From Thermomicrobiales bacterium (GTDB lineage: Bacteria > Chloroflexota > Chloroflexia > Thermomicrobiales > UBA6265): 64,000 nucleotides of DNA. This document shows positions 43,711 to 53,212 of the stretch, piece by piece (positions within the stretch are counted from its first letter, which is position 1; the number at the start of each line of letters is the position of its first letter). The stretch spans positions 1 to 64,000 of the forward strand of contig JAHBVL010000014.1 in assembly GCA_019637585.1 (NCBI GenBank), written 5' to 3'. Below the pieces are notes generated by a model. The model was not told the origin of the DNA and did not search any database. It saw nothing but the letters and a program-made list of their open reading frames with translations. The translations under genes and the position numbers were made by a program.

Positions 43711-45351
43711 ATGCCAAAAAAGAACGACGATTTCCTTCGGGATGAACGTGAGACGTTGAACGGCGACGCCCTGAATGCGGCGCTGCCCAACGTCAACGGT
43801 CACAAAACGCCTCGCACGGCATCCCCGCGGATCGAGCCCAATGCAGGTGACGACGGCGATCTGCCGCTGAACGATCTGTTGCTGGAACTCGACGAAAGCG
43901 ACTCCGACTCGGCCGTCGTCGAAGCGATGATCAGCGTTGGAGATGCCGTCATCGCCAGCGGAGCGGCGCTCGAGGCGTTCGCGCATGTCGAGGAGCCGGA
44001 TGCGAGCGCGCTGCAGGAAGCGGAGCTGGCGCTCGAAGAAGACGACAGCGCGGCGGCAATCGAATTCGACAATGTGAATTTCGACATCGGCGACATCAGT
44101 CTCGATGATTCCGTTCGTATGTATCTGCGGGAGATCGGGCAGGTGAAACTGCTCGATGGACCGCGCGAAGTCGAGCTGGCCGCGGCGATGGAGCGGGGAG
44201 TCTACCTCTCCCGCCGCATGGCTCAGCTGACCGACGATTTCGGCAATCCTCCAGCACCCGATGTTCTGGCTCGCGCGATCTATCACGCGTTCAAACAGGG
44301 ATGGGAGCATCCGCTGGCGATGCACAAGGCCCTCCACGGCGATGCGCCGGTGCCTACGCGCGATCTCCTCCTGAATGAGATGCTCCCGTTGAGCCAGCAC
44401 GATGCCACAGCGGTGCAACGCGTCTGCGACAGGTTCGAGCTGTCAGCGGATGAGCTCGAGGAATCGCTGCGGGACCGGTTTGTCGAATGGGAGCTGTTGC
44501 CACCCAGTTTGCAGGCGCTCTGCCGGGATGGGCAGAGCTGGCCGACCGACGAAACGGTCGATCTGGTCATCCGGGAGCGGCTCGATCGTTTGCAGCGGCG
44601 GTGGGACGACACCATCGATCAGGCAGAGCGAGCCAAATCCGCATTGATTCAGGCCAATCTGCGACTCGTCGTCTCAGTGGCGAAGAAACACGTCAGCCGC
44701 AACATGAACATCCTCGATCTCTTCCAGGAGGGGAATCTGGGGCTGATGCGGGCTGTGGAGAAATTCGACTATCACAAAGGCTTCAAATTCAGCACCTACG
44801 CCACGTGGTGGATCAGGCAGGCGATCACCAGGGCGATCGCCGATCAGGCGCGCACGATCCGCATACCGGTGCACATGGTCGAAACGATCAACCGGGTGAT
44901 TCGCAAGAGCCGCCAGCTTCAACAGGAGCTCGGGCGCGAACCAACCTCTGAAGAGATCGGCGTATCGCTGGGCATGGCGCCCGAGCGAGTCCGGGAAGTG
45001 CTGAAAATCTCCCAGGAACCGGTGTCGCTCGAAATGCCGATCGGCGAGGAGGACGACAGCAACCTCGGCGATTTCATCGAGGATCAGAAAGCGCTGGCCC
45101 CCTCCGACGTTGCCAGCCTGCAGGACCGGCGTCTGCAGATCGAAGCCGTTCTGGCGGAGTTGCCGATGCGGGAGCGGGAAGTGATCAGGATGCGATTCGG
45201 CCTGAATGACGAGCGGGCCAGAACGCTGGAGGAGGTCGGCAAGGAATTCGACGTTACCCGCGAGCGAATCCGTCAAATCGAAGCGAAAGCGTTGAGGAAG
45301 CTCCGTCATCCGAGCAGAGCGAAACGGTTGAAGGACTTTCTGGACGACTGA
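43711..45351 (+). CDS. rpoD: RNA polymerase primary sigma factor (RpoD/SigA)
   Basis: 546 residues. An acidic N-terminus of about 130 residues precedes region 1.2 ([15 protein letters not shown]). A non-conserved insert follows, then region 2 ([36 protein letters not shown] contains the -10-recognition helix), region 3 and region 4 ([28 protein letters not shown]; -35 recognition). The -10/-35 helices are standard, consistent with the TTGACA/TATAAT-type promoters seen in the window. ATG 43711 is preferred over a TTG 18 nt earlier. It lies upstream of obg. Confidence 0.93.
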   Translation: MPKKNDDFLRDERETLNGDALNAALPNVNGHKTPRTASPRIEPNAGDDGDLPLNDLLLELDESDSDSAVVEAMISVGDAVIASGAALEAFAHVEEPDASALQEAELALEEDDSAAAIEFDNVNFDIGDISLDDSVRMYLREIGQVKLLDGPREVELAAAMERGVYLSRRMAQLTDDFGNPPAPDVLARAIYHAFKQGWEHPLAMHKALHGDAPVPTRDLLLNEMLPLSQHDATAVQRVCDRFELSADELEESLRDRFVEWELLPPSLQALCRDGQSWPTDETVDLVIRERLDRLQRRWDDTIDQAERAKSALIQANLRLVVSVAKKHVSRNMNILDLFQEGNLGLMRAVEKFDYHKGFKFSTYATWWIRQAITRAIADQARTIRIPVHMVETINRVIRKSRQLQQELGREPTSEEIGVSLGMAPERVREVLKISQEPVSLEMPIGEEDDSNLGDFIEDQKALAPSDVASLQDRRLQIEAVLAELPMREREVIRMRFGLNDERARTLEEVGKEFDVTRERIRQIEAKALRKLRHPSRAKRLKDFLDD

Positions 45352-45381
45352 CGGACCGAGTCCGAGGTCCGAAGCGAAGAA

Positions 45382-45405
45382 CCCTCTCCCGCGGTCGGGA
45401 GAGGG
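45382..45405. repeat. CCCTCTCCC hairpin, interspersed repeat type
   Basis: CCCTCTCCC (45382-45390) pairs with GGGAGAGGG (45397-45405). It is the common intergenic 'CCCTCTCCCG...CGGGAGAGGG' repeat; a variant lies inside the MITE at 58508-58698. It follows rpoD by about 30 bp and may serve as its transcript end, although no T-run follows. Confidence 0.55.
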
Positions 45406-45498
45406 CAGGGTGAGGGACATTCTCCACGTCTCATCATCCACGTCGGGCCTACGACATCTCCCGCCTCTCCGCCTCGGCTCAGGGTATCATCTCCTGTC

Positions 45499-46962
45499 GT
45501 GCCTTCCGGCGCGACTGTCTCACGTCTTTCATGGAAACGACCTCCTCCTTTGCTCATCGATCGCGCCAGAATCAGTGTCCGCTCCGGATCGGGCGGAAAT
45601 GGCTCTCTTTCCTTCCGGCGGGAAAAGTTCGTGCCGCGGGGCGGCCCCGACGGCGGCGATGGCGGCCGGGGTGGAGACGTGCAGTTGCAGGTCGCTCGGA
45701 ATATCTCCAGTCTGGTCGAGTTCCAGTACAACCAGAAGTTCGCGGCCCGCAATGGCAACCCGGGCGAAGCCCGCAACAAGCACGGGCGTTCCGCCAAGAC
45801 GCTGACCATCAAGGTGCCGCCAGGGACGATGGTCTGGGATGACGAAACCGACGAGCTCCTCGCCGATCTCACCGAACCGGATGAAACCGTCATCGTGGCC
45901 AAGGGAGGGCGGGGAGGGCTGGGCAACGCCCGATTCAAGACCTCCACCCGCCAGGCGCCTCGCATCGCCGAGCTTGGCGAGCCGGGCGAAGAGCGGACGC
46001 TGCGCCTGGAGCTCCGGCTGATCGCCGATGTGGGGTTGGTTGGTTTGCCCAACGCGGGCAAGTCGACCTTGCTGGCCGCGTCGACGCGGGCGACACCGAA
46101 AATCGCCGATTATCCATTCACCACCCTCGAACCGAACCTCGGTGTCGTGCAGATCGGTGGCCGGGGCGGCACAGCCTATGTGATGGCCGACGTTCCCGGG
46201 TTGATCGAGGGGGCGGCCGATGGTTCGGGGCTGGGGCATGAGTTTCTCCGCCATGTTTCCCGAACGCGGATGCTCGTCCATGTGCTCGACGCCTCTGGAG
46301 GGCTGGAGGGGCGCGATCCCCTGGCCGACTTCGAGCTGATCAACGCCGAACTGGCCGCGTACGACGAGGAGCTGGGCCGCCGGCCGATGGTCGTGGCGCT
46401 GAATAAGGTCGACCTGACCGAAGCGCGCGAAAATGTCGAGGCGCTGTCACTGGAGTTGAAGAACCTGGGATACCGGGTCTTCGAGATCTCCGGCGTCACT
46501 GGTGAAGGAGTCCAGCCAATGCTCGAGTTCGTTTCGGCGGAACTCGAGGAAATGCGCCAGCAGGAACCGGAAGCAGGTCCGAAACCGCAGGAGCACCGCA
46601 TCTACACACTCGACGCCGGCAACGAGCGGGCTTGGACCATCGATCAGGTCGATGATGGTTTCTTCGAAGTGCGCGGCGTGTCGATCGAGCGCCTGACCCG
46701 CATGACCAATTTCGACCAGCCGGACGCCGTCACCCGCTTCCAGCGGGTATTGATCGCCAGCGGGATCCAGTCCGAGCTAGAAAAACTGGGCATCGAACCG
46801 GGAGACACGGTGAAGATCGCTCACTGGGAGCTGACCTGGGGCGAGGAACACGAGCTCGAGGAACCGAAAGCGCCGCGCCGGACGGCGCGGGCCAGACGTT
46901 ACGGTTTGGGCGAGGATGACTTCGCAGGGGAAGACGATGTCGAGGTCATCGAAGACGAGTAG
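45499..46962 (+). CDS. obg: GTPase Obg/CgtA
   Basis: Ribosome-assembly and stress GTPase of 487 residues. The Gly-rich Obg fold (GGNGSLSFRREKFVPRGGPDGGDGG, about 30-55) is followed by the G domain (GLVGLPNAGKST; DVPGLIEGAADGSGLGHEFLRH as switch II; ALNKVD) and a C-terminal OCT domain (about 355-430) plus an acidic tail. GTG 45499 has no Shine-Dalgarno; TATCAT (45485-45490) lies 8 nt before it, so the mRNA may be leaderless. The last 64 bp overlap the convergent Cmk-PlsC gene. Confidence 0.92.
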   Translation: MPSGATVSRLSWKRPPPLLIDRARISVRSGSGGNGSLSFRREKFVPRGGPDGGDGGRGGDVQLQVARNISSLVEFQYNQKFAARNGNPGEARNKHGRSAKTLTIKVPPGTMVWDDETDELLADLTEPDETVIVAKGGRGGLGNARFKTSTRQAPRIAELGEPGEERTLRLELRLIADVGLVGLPNAGKSTLLAASTRATPKIADYPFTTLEPNLGVVQIGGRGGTAYVMADVPGLIEGAADGSGLGHEFLRHVSRTRMLVHVLDASGGLEGRDPLADFELINAELAAYDEELGRRPMVVALNKVDLTEARENVEALSLELKNLGYRVFEISGVTGEGVQPMLEFVSAELEEMRQQEPEAGPKPQEHRIYTLDAGNERAWTIDQVDDGFFEVRGVSIERLTRMTNFDQPDAVTRFQRVLIASGIQSELEKLGIEPGDTVKIAHWELTWGEEHELEEPKAPRRTARARRYGLGEDDFAGEDDVEVIEDE

Positions 46963-48413
46963 GGGATGATCTTCCGCACCGTCTGCTCCCGCAGCTTGTC
47001 CGCATAGAATCCCCGGTAATCCTCTGGCAGGAGACGCGCGATCTCCAGCATGATGATCTCCGTTGCTTCATCAGCGCCGATTTTGGTCCCCTCGAAGATT
47101 CGCGGGATGGTGAAGGGCGCGCCATAGGTGACCCGGACCCCTTCGTGCCCCGGATCTCGCTGCGCGGCTTGCCGCTGACTCTTTCCCTTGCCGCCATTGA
47201 GCGGCAATCGCTCGGAACCCGTGATCGCAACCGGCAGGATCGGCGCCCCCGATTTGAGCGCCAGCATACCGGCTCCGGCTTTGCCTTCGATCATTGCGCC
47301 ATTGGGGCTGCGACCCCCTTCGGGATAGATACCGAGCGGGATACCCCGGCTGATCCGGTCGTCGGCGTTGCGCAGCGCTTCCCGGTCGACCTTTCCCCGG
47401 TCGACGGGAAAGCCGCCACTCGCTTCGGCGATCTGCTTGACCACCGGATACTGGAAGAGCTCCTGTTTGCCCATGAAGTGAATCGGCCTGGGAAAGACAT
47501 AATATTCCAGCGCCGGATCGAGGTTGTGCAGGTGATTCGAAACGTAGAGGAGGGGACCCCAGGGCGGGATGTTCTCATCCCCCACGGTGCGGATTCTGGA
47601 GATCAGCTTGATCCACCAACCGTTGAGCATTCCGGCAGTTTGCCGTTTGCGGGAATGCCTGGATCCTTCGAAATACTGCTCAGGCACCGGTTCACTTGCC
47701 GCGCTGTGCGGAGATTCGGCGAGGGCGAATGCTTCATGCCCCGACGCTCTGGCCATGCCCACCACGGTGTCGACGACCTGTTCGATCGTCTGGTCGTCGG
47801 TATCGACGACCGTCACGCCTTCCGCGGCCATCAGCGGAGCCGTTTCTCTCGTGGAGTCCTTGCGATCGCGCTCCCTGATCTCTGCCAGCACCACCTCGAA
47901 GGTCGCGGTGGGATCGACGGCCTGGCGGTCCTTCAACCGCCGCCGGGCACGTTCCTCGACCGAGGCGTCCAGATAGACGCGAACAGCCGCATCCGGGACA
48001 ACCACTGTTGTGATGTCTCTGCCCACCATAACGACCGGCGTCGATTCGGCGATCGTTCTCTGTGCCTGCAGGAGAGACGCACGGATGGCGGGGTGCGCTG
48101 CGACTTCCGAGACGATGGCTTCGACCTCCGGTGTCCGCAGGTATGGCGAGACATTGGCGCCGCCCAGAAGGACATCGCCCGCCGGGCTCAGCTCGATGGG
48201 AGTGCTCTCCAGCGCGGCTGCGAGCGCCGGGGCATCGGAGGGTGCGATCGATCGCTCTCGTGCCAGCCAGGCGGCGGCTCGATAGAGGAGACCGGTGTCG
48301 AACGATTGAATGCCGAGCTCCTGAGCGACTCCACGGGCGATGGTGGATTTTCCGGACGCAGCGGGGCCGTCAATGGCAATCACCGGCAGCTGCCGGGACG
48401 CTTCTGCTGTCAT
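46899..48413 (-). CDS. cmk-plsC: Fusion of cytidylate kinase and 1-acylglycerol-3-phosphate acyltransferase
   Basis: 504 residues. The N-terminal part (about 1-225) is a complete CMP kinase (IDGPAASGKSTIARGVA, FDTGLLYRAAA, VVMVGRDITTVVVPDA). After a linker (about 225-265) comes a PlsC-type acyltransferase with the HX4D motif (SNHLHNLDP) and EGGRSPNG. One chain therefore joins nucleotide phosphorylation and phosphatidic acid synthesis; CTP made from CMP feeds CDP-diacylglycerol, which may explain the link. The last 21 codons are antisense to obg and read as Ser/Pro-rich sequence, so the C-terminus is probably unstructured. The start overlaps the pseudouridine synthase stop by ATGA. Confidence 0.88.
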   Translation of the reverse strand: MTAEASRQLPVIAIDGPAASGKSTIARGVAQELGIQSFDTGLLYRAAAWLARERSIAPSDAPALAAALESTPIELSPAGDVLLGGANVSPYLRTPEVEAIVSEVAAHPAIRASLLQAQRTIAESTPVVMVGRDITTVVVPDAAVRVYLDASVEERARRRLKDRQAVDPTATFEVVLAEIRERDRKDSTRETAPLMAAEGVTVVDTDDQTIEQVVDTVVGMARASGHEAFALAESPHSAASEPVPEQYFEGSRHSRKRQTAGMLNGWWIKLISRIRTVGDENIPPWGPLLYVSNHLHNLDPALEYYVFPRPIHFMGKQELFQYPVVKQIAEASGGFPVDRGKVDREALRNADDRISRGIPLGIYPEGGRSPNGAMIEGKAGAGMLALKSGAPILPVAITGSERLPLNGGKGKSQRQAAQRDPGHEGVRVTYGAPFTIPRIFEGTKIGADEATEIIMLEIARLLPEDYRGFYADKLREQTVRKIIPYSSSMTSTSSSPAKSSSPKP

Positions 48414-49192
48414 CGTTTCCGGCCCCCGGTCGATGTCGCCGCGGAATCGTCCTCGACGGCATCGATCTTCAATGCTTCGAAGAGGGAGGCGATCTCGCCA
48501 GGGCGGAGATCGCGATAGGAACCGACCGGGAGCCCGGACATGGTGAGGGGACCGATTCGGGTCCGCCGCAGCGCCAGAACCGGAATCTCCAGCGCGCTCA
48601 TCATCTTTCGGACGATATGCGTCATCCCTTCGTGGATGGTGATGCGGAGAACCACGCCTTTTGCCGACTCTCGCTGGATACGGGCTTCCTCTGGAACGAC
48701 CTTTTTGCCATCGACCCGCACCCCCGCTCTGAGCTTGGCCAGCTTGTCGGGATGCGGCATCGCAGGAGTCAGCACTTCGTACTCCTTCTGGAGCTCGAAA
48801 CTGGGGTGCATGATCCGGTGCGCGACGAGACCGTCATTGGTCAGCAGAAGCAGTCCTTCGGTGTCGCGATCGAGCCGCCCCACCGGATAGATCCGCTCCT
48901 TGGACTCGACAAGCTGCATGACGGTCGGGCGGCCCCGCTCGTCTTCCATCGTGGTGATGTAGCCGTCCGGTTTGTTCAGCATCACATAGCGCGGATGCTG
49001 GGGGCGAATCAGCTTGCCATCGACCCGAATCTCATCGGCAATGGGATCGGCTTTCGAACCGAGTTGATCGACGATTTTCCCGTTGACCGACACGCGCCGG
49101 TCGAGAATCATCTGCTCGGCGGCACGGCGAGACGCCACGCCGGCCGACGACAGGATGCGCTGCAGGCGATCCAGATGAGGGATGTCCTCCAC
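48410..49192 (-). CDS. Pseudouridine synthase, RsuA/RluB/RluE family
   Basis: Isomerises a uridine in rRNA. It has 260 residues. An N-terminal S4 RNA-binding domain (LQRILSSAGVASRRAAEQMI) is followed by the catalytic domain with the nucleophilic Asp in GRLDRDTEGLLLLTND. Which rRNA site is modified (16S 516 or 23S 2605 type) is not clear. GTG start with GGAG 7 nt upstream. It lies between the D,D-carboxypeptidase and Cmk-PlsC genes, as in many Gram-positive-like scpB-rluB-cmk neighbourhoods. Confidence 0.9.
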   Translation of the reverse strand: MEDIPHLDRLQRILSSAGVASRRAAEQMILDRRVSVNGKIVDQLGSKADPIADEIRVDGKLIRPQHPRYVMLNKPDGYITTMEDERGRPTVMQLVESKERIYPVGRLDRDTEGLLLLTNDGLVAHRIMHPSFELQKEYEVLTPAMPHPDKLAKLRAGVRVDGKKVVPEEARIQRESAKGVVLRITIHEGMTHIVRKMMSALEIPVLALRRTRIGPLTMSGLPVGSYRDLRPGEIASLFEALKIDAVEDDSAATSTGGRKR

Positions 49193-49239
49193 GTGGTGAC
49201 TCCAGTGAGATGCGGACGAGGCGGATACGATCAGGCCGT

Positions 49240-50403
49240 CTAGTTGAGTTGAACGACCGCGCGCGAATCGATCAGCGTGGGTCCATCGTACACGAGGAGC
49301 TCTCCCGCCTCCTCGTTCGCGCCCACGGGAGGTCCCAACCGCAGCGTGTAGCGCAGCGCGGCGAGCTGGCCACTGCGGACGACCAGCGGCCGCTCGTCGG
49401 TCAGCGCCACATCCCAGGCCTCCAGTTCGGCTGTGAGTCCATCGAGTCCGTTCTCTGCGGTCGGCGAAATCCAGGCGAAATCGGACTCCGCTGAGGCGAA
49501 CAGGGTGCGCGCGTCGGAGAATCGCTGATCCGATTCCGGATCCTGAATACCGTTCTCGGAAAAGTCGATGCTGCTGCCCAACGTCACGCTGATCAGGTTC
49601 GTGCCGCCGGGGCCCCGTTTCGACGCCACCAGGCAGGCCCCCGCCTCGGGGAGGGTCCCCGTTTTCATGCCGGTGATGCCCGGCTCGCCGAGGAGCTTGT
49701 TCGTGTTCTGGAGGGTGTAGGCATTCCCGAACTCAGAGGTGACGGTCGTTTCCGCGGTGCCGACGATCGTCGCCAGAAGCGGATCGGCCAGCAGCAGCCC
49801 GGCCAGCGTCCCCAGGTCACGCGCTGACGTGTAGTGATCGGGATTGTAGAGGCCCTCAGCATTCGTGAAGTGCGTATTGGAAAGACCGACTTCGGCGAAC
49901 CAGGCGTTCATTTCGGCAATGAAGCGCTGCACCGGGTCACCGCCGCCGCCTTCGCTCTCCAGGAGTTGCTGTCCGAGAAAACGAGCCAGGGTATTGGCCG
50001 CGTCATTGCCCGAATTGAGCATCAGACCGTAGAGAAGACTCTCGACGGTGAGCACATCACCTTCAAGGAGCGCCATCATCGACTCCCCATCGTCGACGGT
50101 CAGCACGTCGGCGGCATCGACGGTGACGAGCTGATTCACATCGGGCGCCAGGCGTCTGACCATCAGCGCGGTGCCGATTTTGGTCACGCTGGCCGGTGAA
50201 CGGCGTTCGTCGGCGTTCAGCTCGTAGAGCACGACGCCCAGTGTCGCGTCGTAGACGTAAACCGCTTGTGCCGTTACGGGAGGCGGTGCGACGGGATCGA
50301 AGGCTACCGTTGTTCCGGGACTGCCCAGCGCAGCCCCGAGCACAGTCAGGCTCAGGATGAGCGCCAGCGCAGCTCGCCACCACTCGGTCGTTGTTGGACG
50401 CAC
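49240..50403 (-). CDS. D-alanyl-D-alanine carboxypeptidase, S11 family
   Basis: Trims D-Ala from peptidoglycan stem peptides. 387 residues from GTG 50403, chosen because GGGGAG is 8 nt upstream and the signal peptide (WWRAALALILSLTVLGAALG) then starts normally. An in-frame ATG at 50457 sits 12 nt after a TATAAT box and could give a longer form. The penicillin-binding motifs are SVTK, SGN and KTG, in the right order and spacing. The C-terminal domain (about 300-387) resembles the beta-rich PBP5 tail. It is first of the operon with the pseudouridine synthase and Cmk-PlsC. Confidence 0.9.
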   Translation of the reverse strand: MRPTTTEWWRAALALILSLTVLGAALGSPGTTVAFDPVAPPPVTAQAVYVYDATLGVVLYELNADERRSPASVTKIGTALMVRRLAPDVNQLVTVDAADVLTVDDGESMMALLEGDVLTVESLLYGLMLNSGNDAANTLARFLGQQLLESEGGGGDPVQRFIAEMNAWFAEVGLSNTHFTNAEGLYNPDHYTSARDLGTLAGLLLADPLLATIVGTAETTVTSEFGNAYTLQNTNKLLGEPGITGMKTGTLPEAGACLVASKRGPGGTNLISVTLGSSIDFSENGIQDPESDQRFSDARTLFASAESDFAWISPTAENGLDGLTAELEAWDVALTDERPLVVRSGQLAALRYTLRLGPPVGANEEAGELLVYDGPTLIDSRAVVQLN

Positions 50404-50469
50404 GGGAAGCTCTCCCCAGCCGTGTGACTCTTTGGCAGTCCGCACCTGCCCAGCCATGTTCAGCGGCAG

Positions 50470-50475
50470 ATTATA
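50470..50475 (-). promoter_or_regulatory. TATAAT -10 box of the D,D-carboxypeptidase operon
   Basis: A perfect minus-strand TATAAT. A possible -35 TTGATC lies 19 bp upstream. Transcription would begin near 50463, about 60 nt before the preferred GTG and only about 6 nt before the alternative ATG at 50457. Confidence 0.6.
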
Positions 50476-50612
50476 GCCTCGGAATCGCAGCGGCGATCAA
50501 TCTGACCGAACCGGCAGGGGTCGAACTGGCGCTGACCGTCAGAGTACACTTCGGAAATGAATATTTGCGGCGGCTCTTTGCAGCGAGCCTCCGCCGGCAT
50601 TGATCGGTTCCG

Positions 50613-51368
50613 ATGACAGCTACTCATATGCGAATCGCCGCAATTGGCGATCTTCACGTTCGTACATTCGTGCCAACGACCCTGGTCAAGCAGGCGGTCG
50701 ACATCGAGCAGGCGGCTGATGTCCTGATCATCGCCGGCGACATCACCAACGGCGGCAGAATCCTCGAAGTCGAGATCGCGGCTGAGTTCCTGGACCGCAT
50801 CGATCTCCCCAAACTCTGCGTTCTGGGGAATCATGACCGGCGAACGACACGTCGCCGCCACTATGTGGCCCTGCTACGGGAAGCCGGCGTGCGGGTGCTC
50901 GACGGCGACACCGTTATCCTGCCCGGCTTTCCGGAGGTCGGTTTCGCTGGTGTCGGGGGCTCTGGCGGGGGGTTCTGGCCCGAAGAAGCCGAGCCAACGC
51001 CATCGAACCGGGCGATCCAGGCGATGGCCGTGCGGGCGAGACGCGAGGCGGCCAGGCTGGACAAAGCGCTGAATGCCATGGAGACGCCGGTGAAAGTGGC
51101 GATTCTCCATTTCGCCCCAACCACAACGACGCTGGTCGGGGAGCCGGTGGTCAAGTACCCCCTGCTCGGCAACTCCGCATTGGGCCGCGTGGTGGACAAG
51201 CACCAGGTCGATCTCGTGTTCCACGGCCACTCCCACATCGGCTCGGCGGAAGGGGTCACGCCAGGCGGGGTACCGGTGCGCAACGTGGCGGCCAGCATTC
51301 ATCAGGGATTTTCCTTCCACTCGCTGCCGCTGCCGGTTGCCCGCCATCACGAGCGGCTCGCTGGCTAG
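50613..51368 (+). CDS. Metallophosphoesterase, calcineurin-like
   Basis: 251 residues without signal peptide. Metal motifs: AIGDLHVR, IIAGDITNGG, VLGNHDRR, ILHFAPT, FHGHSHIG. This is a complete two-metal site; the central segment has a Gly-rich GGSGGGFW loop. The substrate is unknown (nucleotide, phosphoprotein or nucleic acid). It is followed 5 nt later by a HisC-like protein lacking the PLP lysine, so the two products probably work in the same process. Confidence 0.82.
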   Translation: MTATHMRIAAIGDLHVRTFVPTTLVKQAVDIEQAADVLIIAGDITNGGRILEVEIAAEFLDRIDLPKLCVLGNHDRRTTRRRHYVALLREAGVRVLDGDTVILPGFPEVGFAGVGGSGGGFWPEEAEPTPSNRAIQAMAVRARREAARLDKALNAMETPVKVAILHFAPTTTTLVGEPVVKYPLLGNSALGRVVDKHQVDLVFHGHSHIGSAEGVTPGGVPVRNVAASIHQGFSFHSLPLPVARHHERLAG

Positions 51369-51373
51369 ATCGC

Positions 51374-52243
51374 GTGCCAGCGCCAGTCAACGCATTCCGT
51401 AATCACACATCGCACCAGGCGGACGCGCTGCGACTCGACAGGCTGGTCAATCCGTTTGCGCCACCTCCCGCTGTGCGGTCGGTCACGCCGCCGCAGGGCG
51501 ATCCGTCGATCCTTCTCGAGAAAGTGAAGACCACGATCGCGGCCAGGCTCGGGATCGCCGCGCTGGCGGTCTTCCCGGTTCAGGCAGTCGATGGATTCCT
51601 CGGCGCGACCGATGCGGATCGAACGCGACCGGGGAGCGAGACGGTCTACGTCTCGTCGCCGGATATGACCACCGGACGGTTGCTGACGGTGACCCAGGGC
51701 GTGAGACTGGCCCGGTCCTGCAGACAACTGATCATCGACGAACGGGCCGGTGGTTTCGTCCACCGCGATCACCTGCCCTTGTTTCGCGAGTTCGAGAATG
51801 TCATGCTGCTGCGCTCATTCGATACATGGATCGAGCCGGCAGGCGGTCGCTCGAGCTATCTGATCGCGAAGCGTCCGCCGGCAGCTCTGGGAGACGTTCC
51901 CGACGCTCTTTCGCTGGTAATGACGCTGGCCACGCTTGCCGATGATGTCTGGGTAGAGGCGGCGATCAGGCAGACGGCCAGGGAGCGAGTTCGCTTGATG
52001 CGGGCGATGCGCAAGCTGAACATGGTCCGCCCGCTGCCCAGCGCAGCCGGGTTTGTGGCGGCGCGTGTCGAACGTGGCGATCGTGAGTCGCTCAGAGCGT
52101 TTCTGGAGGAACGGCGGATCGTCCTGCACTACCCAGCCGGCGACGATCACGCAGATTTGATCAGGATCTCGGCTGTCTCGGCAGCGGCCACGGCGACGGT
52201 CGAAGCGGCGCTCGTCGAATGGGCCCTGACCCTCGATTCGTAG
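51374..52243 (+). CDS. HisC-like aminotransferase-fold protein without the PLP lysine
   Basis: 289 residues. Several short blocks align with histidinol-phosphate aminotransferase: LVNPFAPPPAV (residue 24 on; HisC LNENPxGPSP), SSPDMTTG (94-101; SPNNPTG), LIIDER (119-124; VVDEAY), MLLRSFDTW (144-152; where HisC has RTxSKAF), AGGRSSYLIA (156-165; AGLRxGY), and LIRISAV (262-268; LRITVG). The PLP-binding Lys is Thr151, the cofactor-stacking Tyr is absent, and about 70 residues of the cofactor domain before SSPDM are missing. It therefore cannot be a normal transaminase. The ORF is intact and coupled to the phosphoesterase gene (5-nt gap), which argues against simple decay. GTG start; no clear ribosome-binding site. 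Function unknown. Confidence 0.65.
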   Translation: MPAPVNAFRNHTSHQADALRLDRLVNPFAPPPAVRSVTPPQGDPSILLEKVKTTIAARLGIAALAVFPVQAVDGFLGATDADRTRPGSETVYVSSPDMTTGRLLTVTQGVRLARSCRQLIIDERAGGFVHRDHLPLFREFENVMLLRSFDTWIEPAGGRSSYLIAKRPPAALGDVPDALSLVMTLATLADDVWVEAAIRQTARERVRLMRAMRKLNMVRPLPSAAGFVAARVERGDRESLRAFLEERRIVLHYPAGDDHADLIRISAVSAAATATVEAALVEWALTLDS

Positions 52244-52280
52244 GTCGCGCTATTCCGTAGGTAGGGTACTGGCGCATGCT

Positions 52281-52428
52281 GTAGTCGCAGACCCCCGTGT
52301 CTGCATTTCCATGGGAAACGGCATCATTTCGCGGCAAACATATTCCCATGGATCTCCGCATACGCGTACGTTCGCATTGGATTACCCCGCCCCCGCGTGA
52401 GAGAGCAGACACGGGGGTCTGCAGCTAC
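52281..52428. repeat. MITE-like dispersed repeat, copy 2
   Basis: 148 bp bounded by GTAGTCGCAGACCCCCGTGT (from 52281, then CTGC) and GCAGACACGGGGGTCTGC with AGCTAC (52405-52428). The arms are inverted repeats of about 24 bp with two mismatches. The interior lacks a gene. The same arms bound the element at 46-213. It fills the 219-bp gap between convergent genes (HisC-like protein and RNase PH). Confidence 0.65.
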
Positions 52429-52462
52429 GGGTGATGAGCGGTGCCATGGTGGATAAGCAGCG

Positions 52463-53212
52463 CTATTCCGGGCGGATGCCGAGCGCTTTCCGCTGGGCGG
52501 CGAAGATCGTGTCGAGACCACTGCTGGCCAGGACGAGAAGCTCGTCGAGGGTCGCCGGGAGAAAAGGTTCTCCTTCGGCGGTGCCCTGGAGCTCGACGAA
52601 TGCGTGCTGGTCGGTCATGACCACATTGACGTCGACGTCGGCGCCCGAATCCTCGGCATGATCGAGATCGAGCATGGGCGTCTGTTTGACCACACCGACG
52701 CTCACTGCTCCCACAGCCCGGACGAGCGGATAGCGCCGAGTTTTTCCATCTTCATGCAATTTGCGGAGCGCCTGGGCCAGGGCGACGTATCCGCCGGATA
52801 TCGCCGCACACCGGGTGCCGCCATCGGCCAGGATGACATCGCAGTCGATGATGATCTGGCGTTCACCCAGCGCTTGCAGGTCGACGACCGAGCGGAGCGC
52901 TCTGCCGATGAGCCGCTGAATCTCGACCGTCCGCCCACCCTGCTTCCCTTCGACCGCTTCACGGCGGGTACGGTCTTTCGTGGCCCGAGGCAGCATCGAA
53001 TACTCGGCCGTCACCCATCCCCTGCCTTTGCCGCGGAGCCAACCGGGTACGCGTTCCTCCACGGTTGCGGTGCAGAGGACATGCGTGTTGCCGAGCTTGA
53101 TCAGCGCCGACCCTTCCGCATAGGGAGCCACCCCGGCGATGATGTCGAGGGGGCGGAGCGACTCGGCATCGCGGCCATTCGTTCGGGCGGGGCTGACGTT
53201 TGCATTAGTCAC
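52463..53212 (-). CDS. rph: Ribonuclease PH
   Basis: Phosphorolytic 3'-5' exoribonuclease that trims tRNA 3' ends. It has 249 residues. Family motifs: GWVTAEYSMLPRAT, RTVEIQRLIGRALRSVVDL, DCDVILADGGTRCAAISGGYVAL and DLDHAEDSGADVDVNVVMT. Overlaps the rarA stop by 8 nt; it is the last gene of the uvrC-to-rph run. Confidence 0.94.
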   Translation of the reverse strand: MTNANVSPARTNGRDAESLRPLDIIAGVAPYAEGSALIKLGNTHVLCTATVEERVPGWLRGKGRGWVTAEYSMLPRATKDRTRREAVEGKQGGRTVEIQRLIGRALRSVVDLQALGERQIIIDCDVILADGGTRCAAISGGYVALAQALRKLHEDGKTRRYPLVRAVGAVSVGVVKQTPMLDLDHAEDSGADVDVNVVMTDQHAFVELQGTAEGEPFLPATLDELLVLASSGLDTIFAAQRKALGIRPE

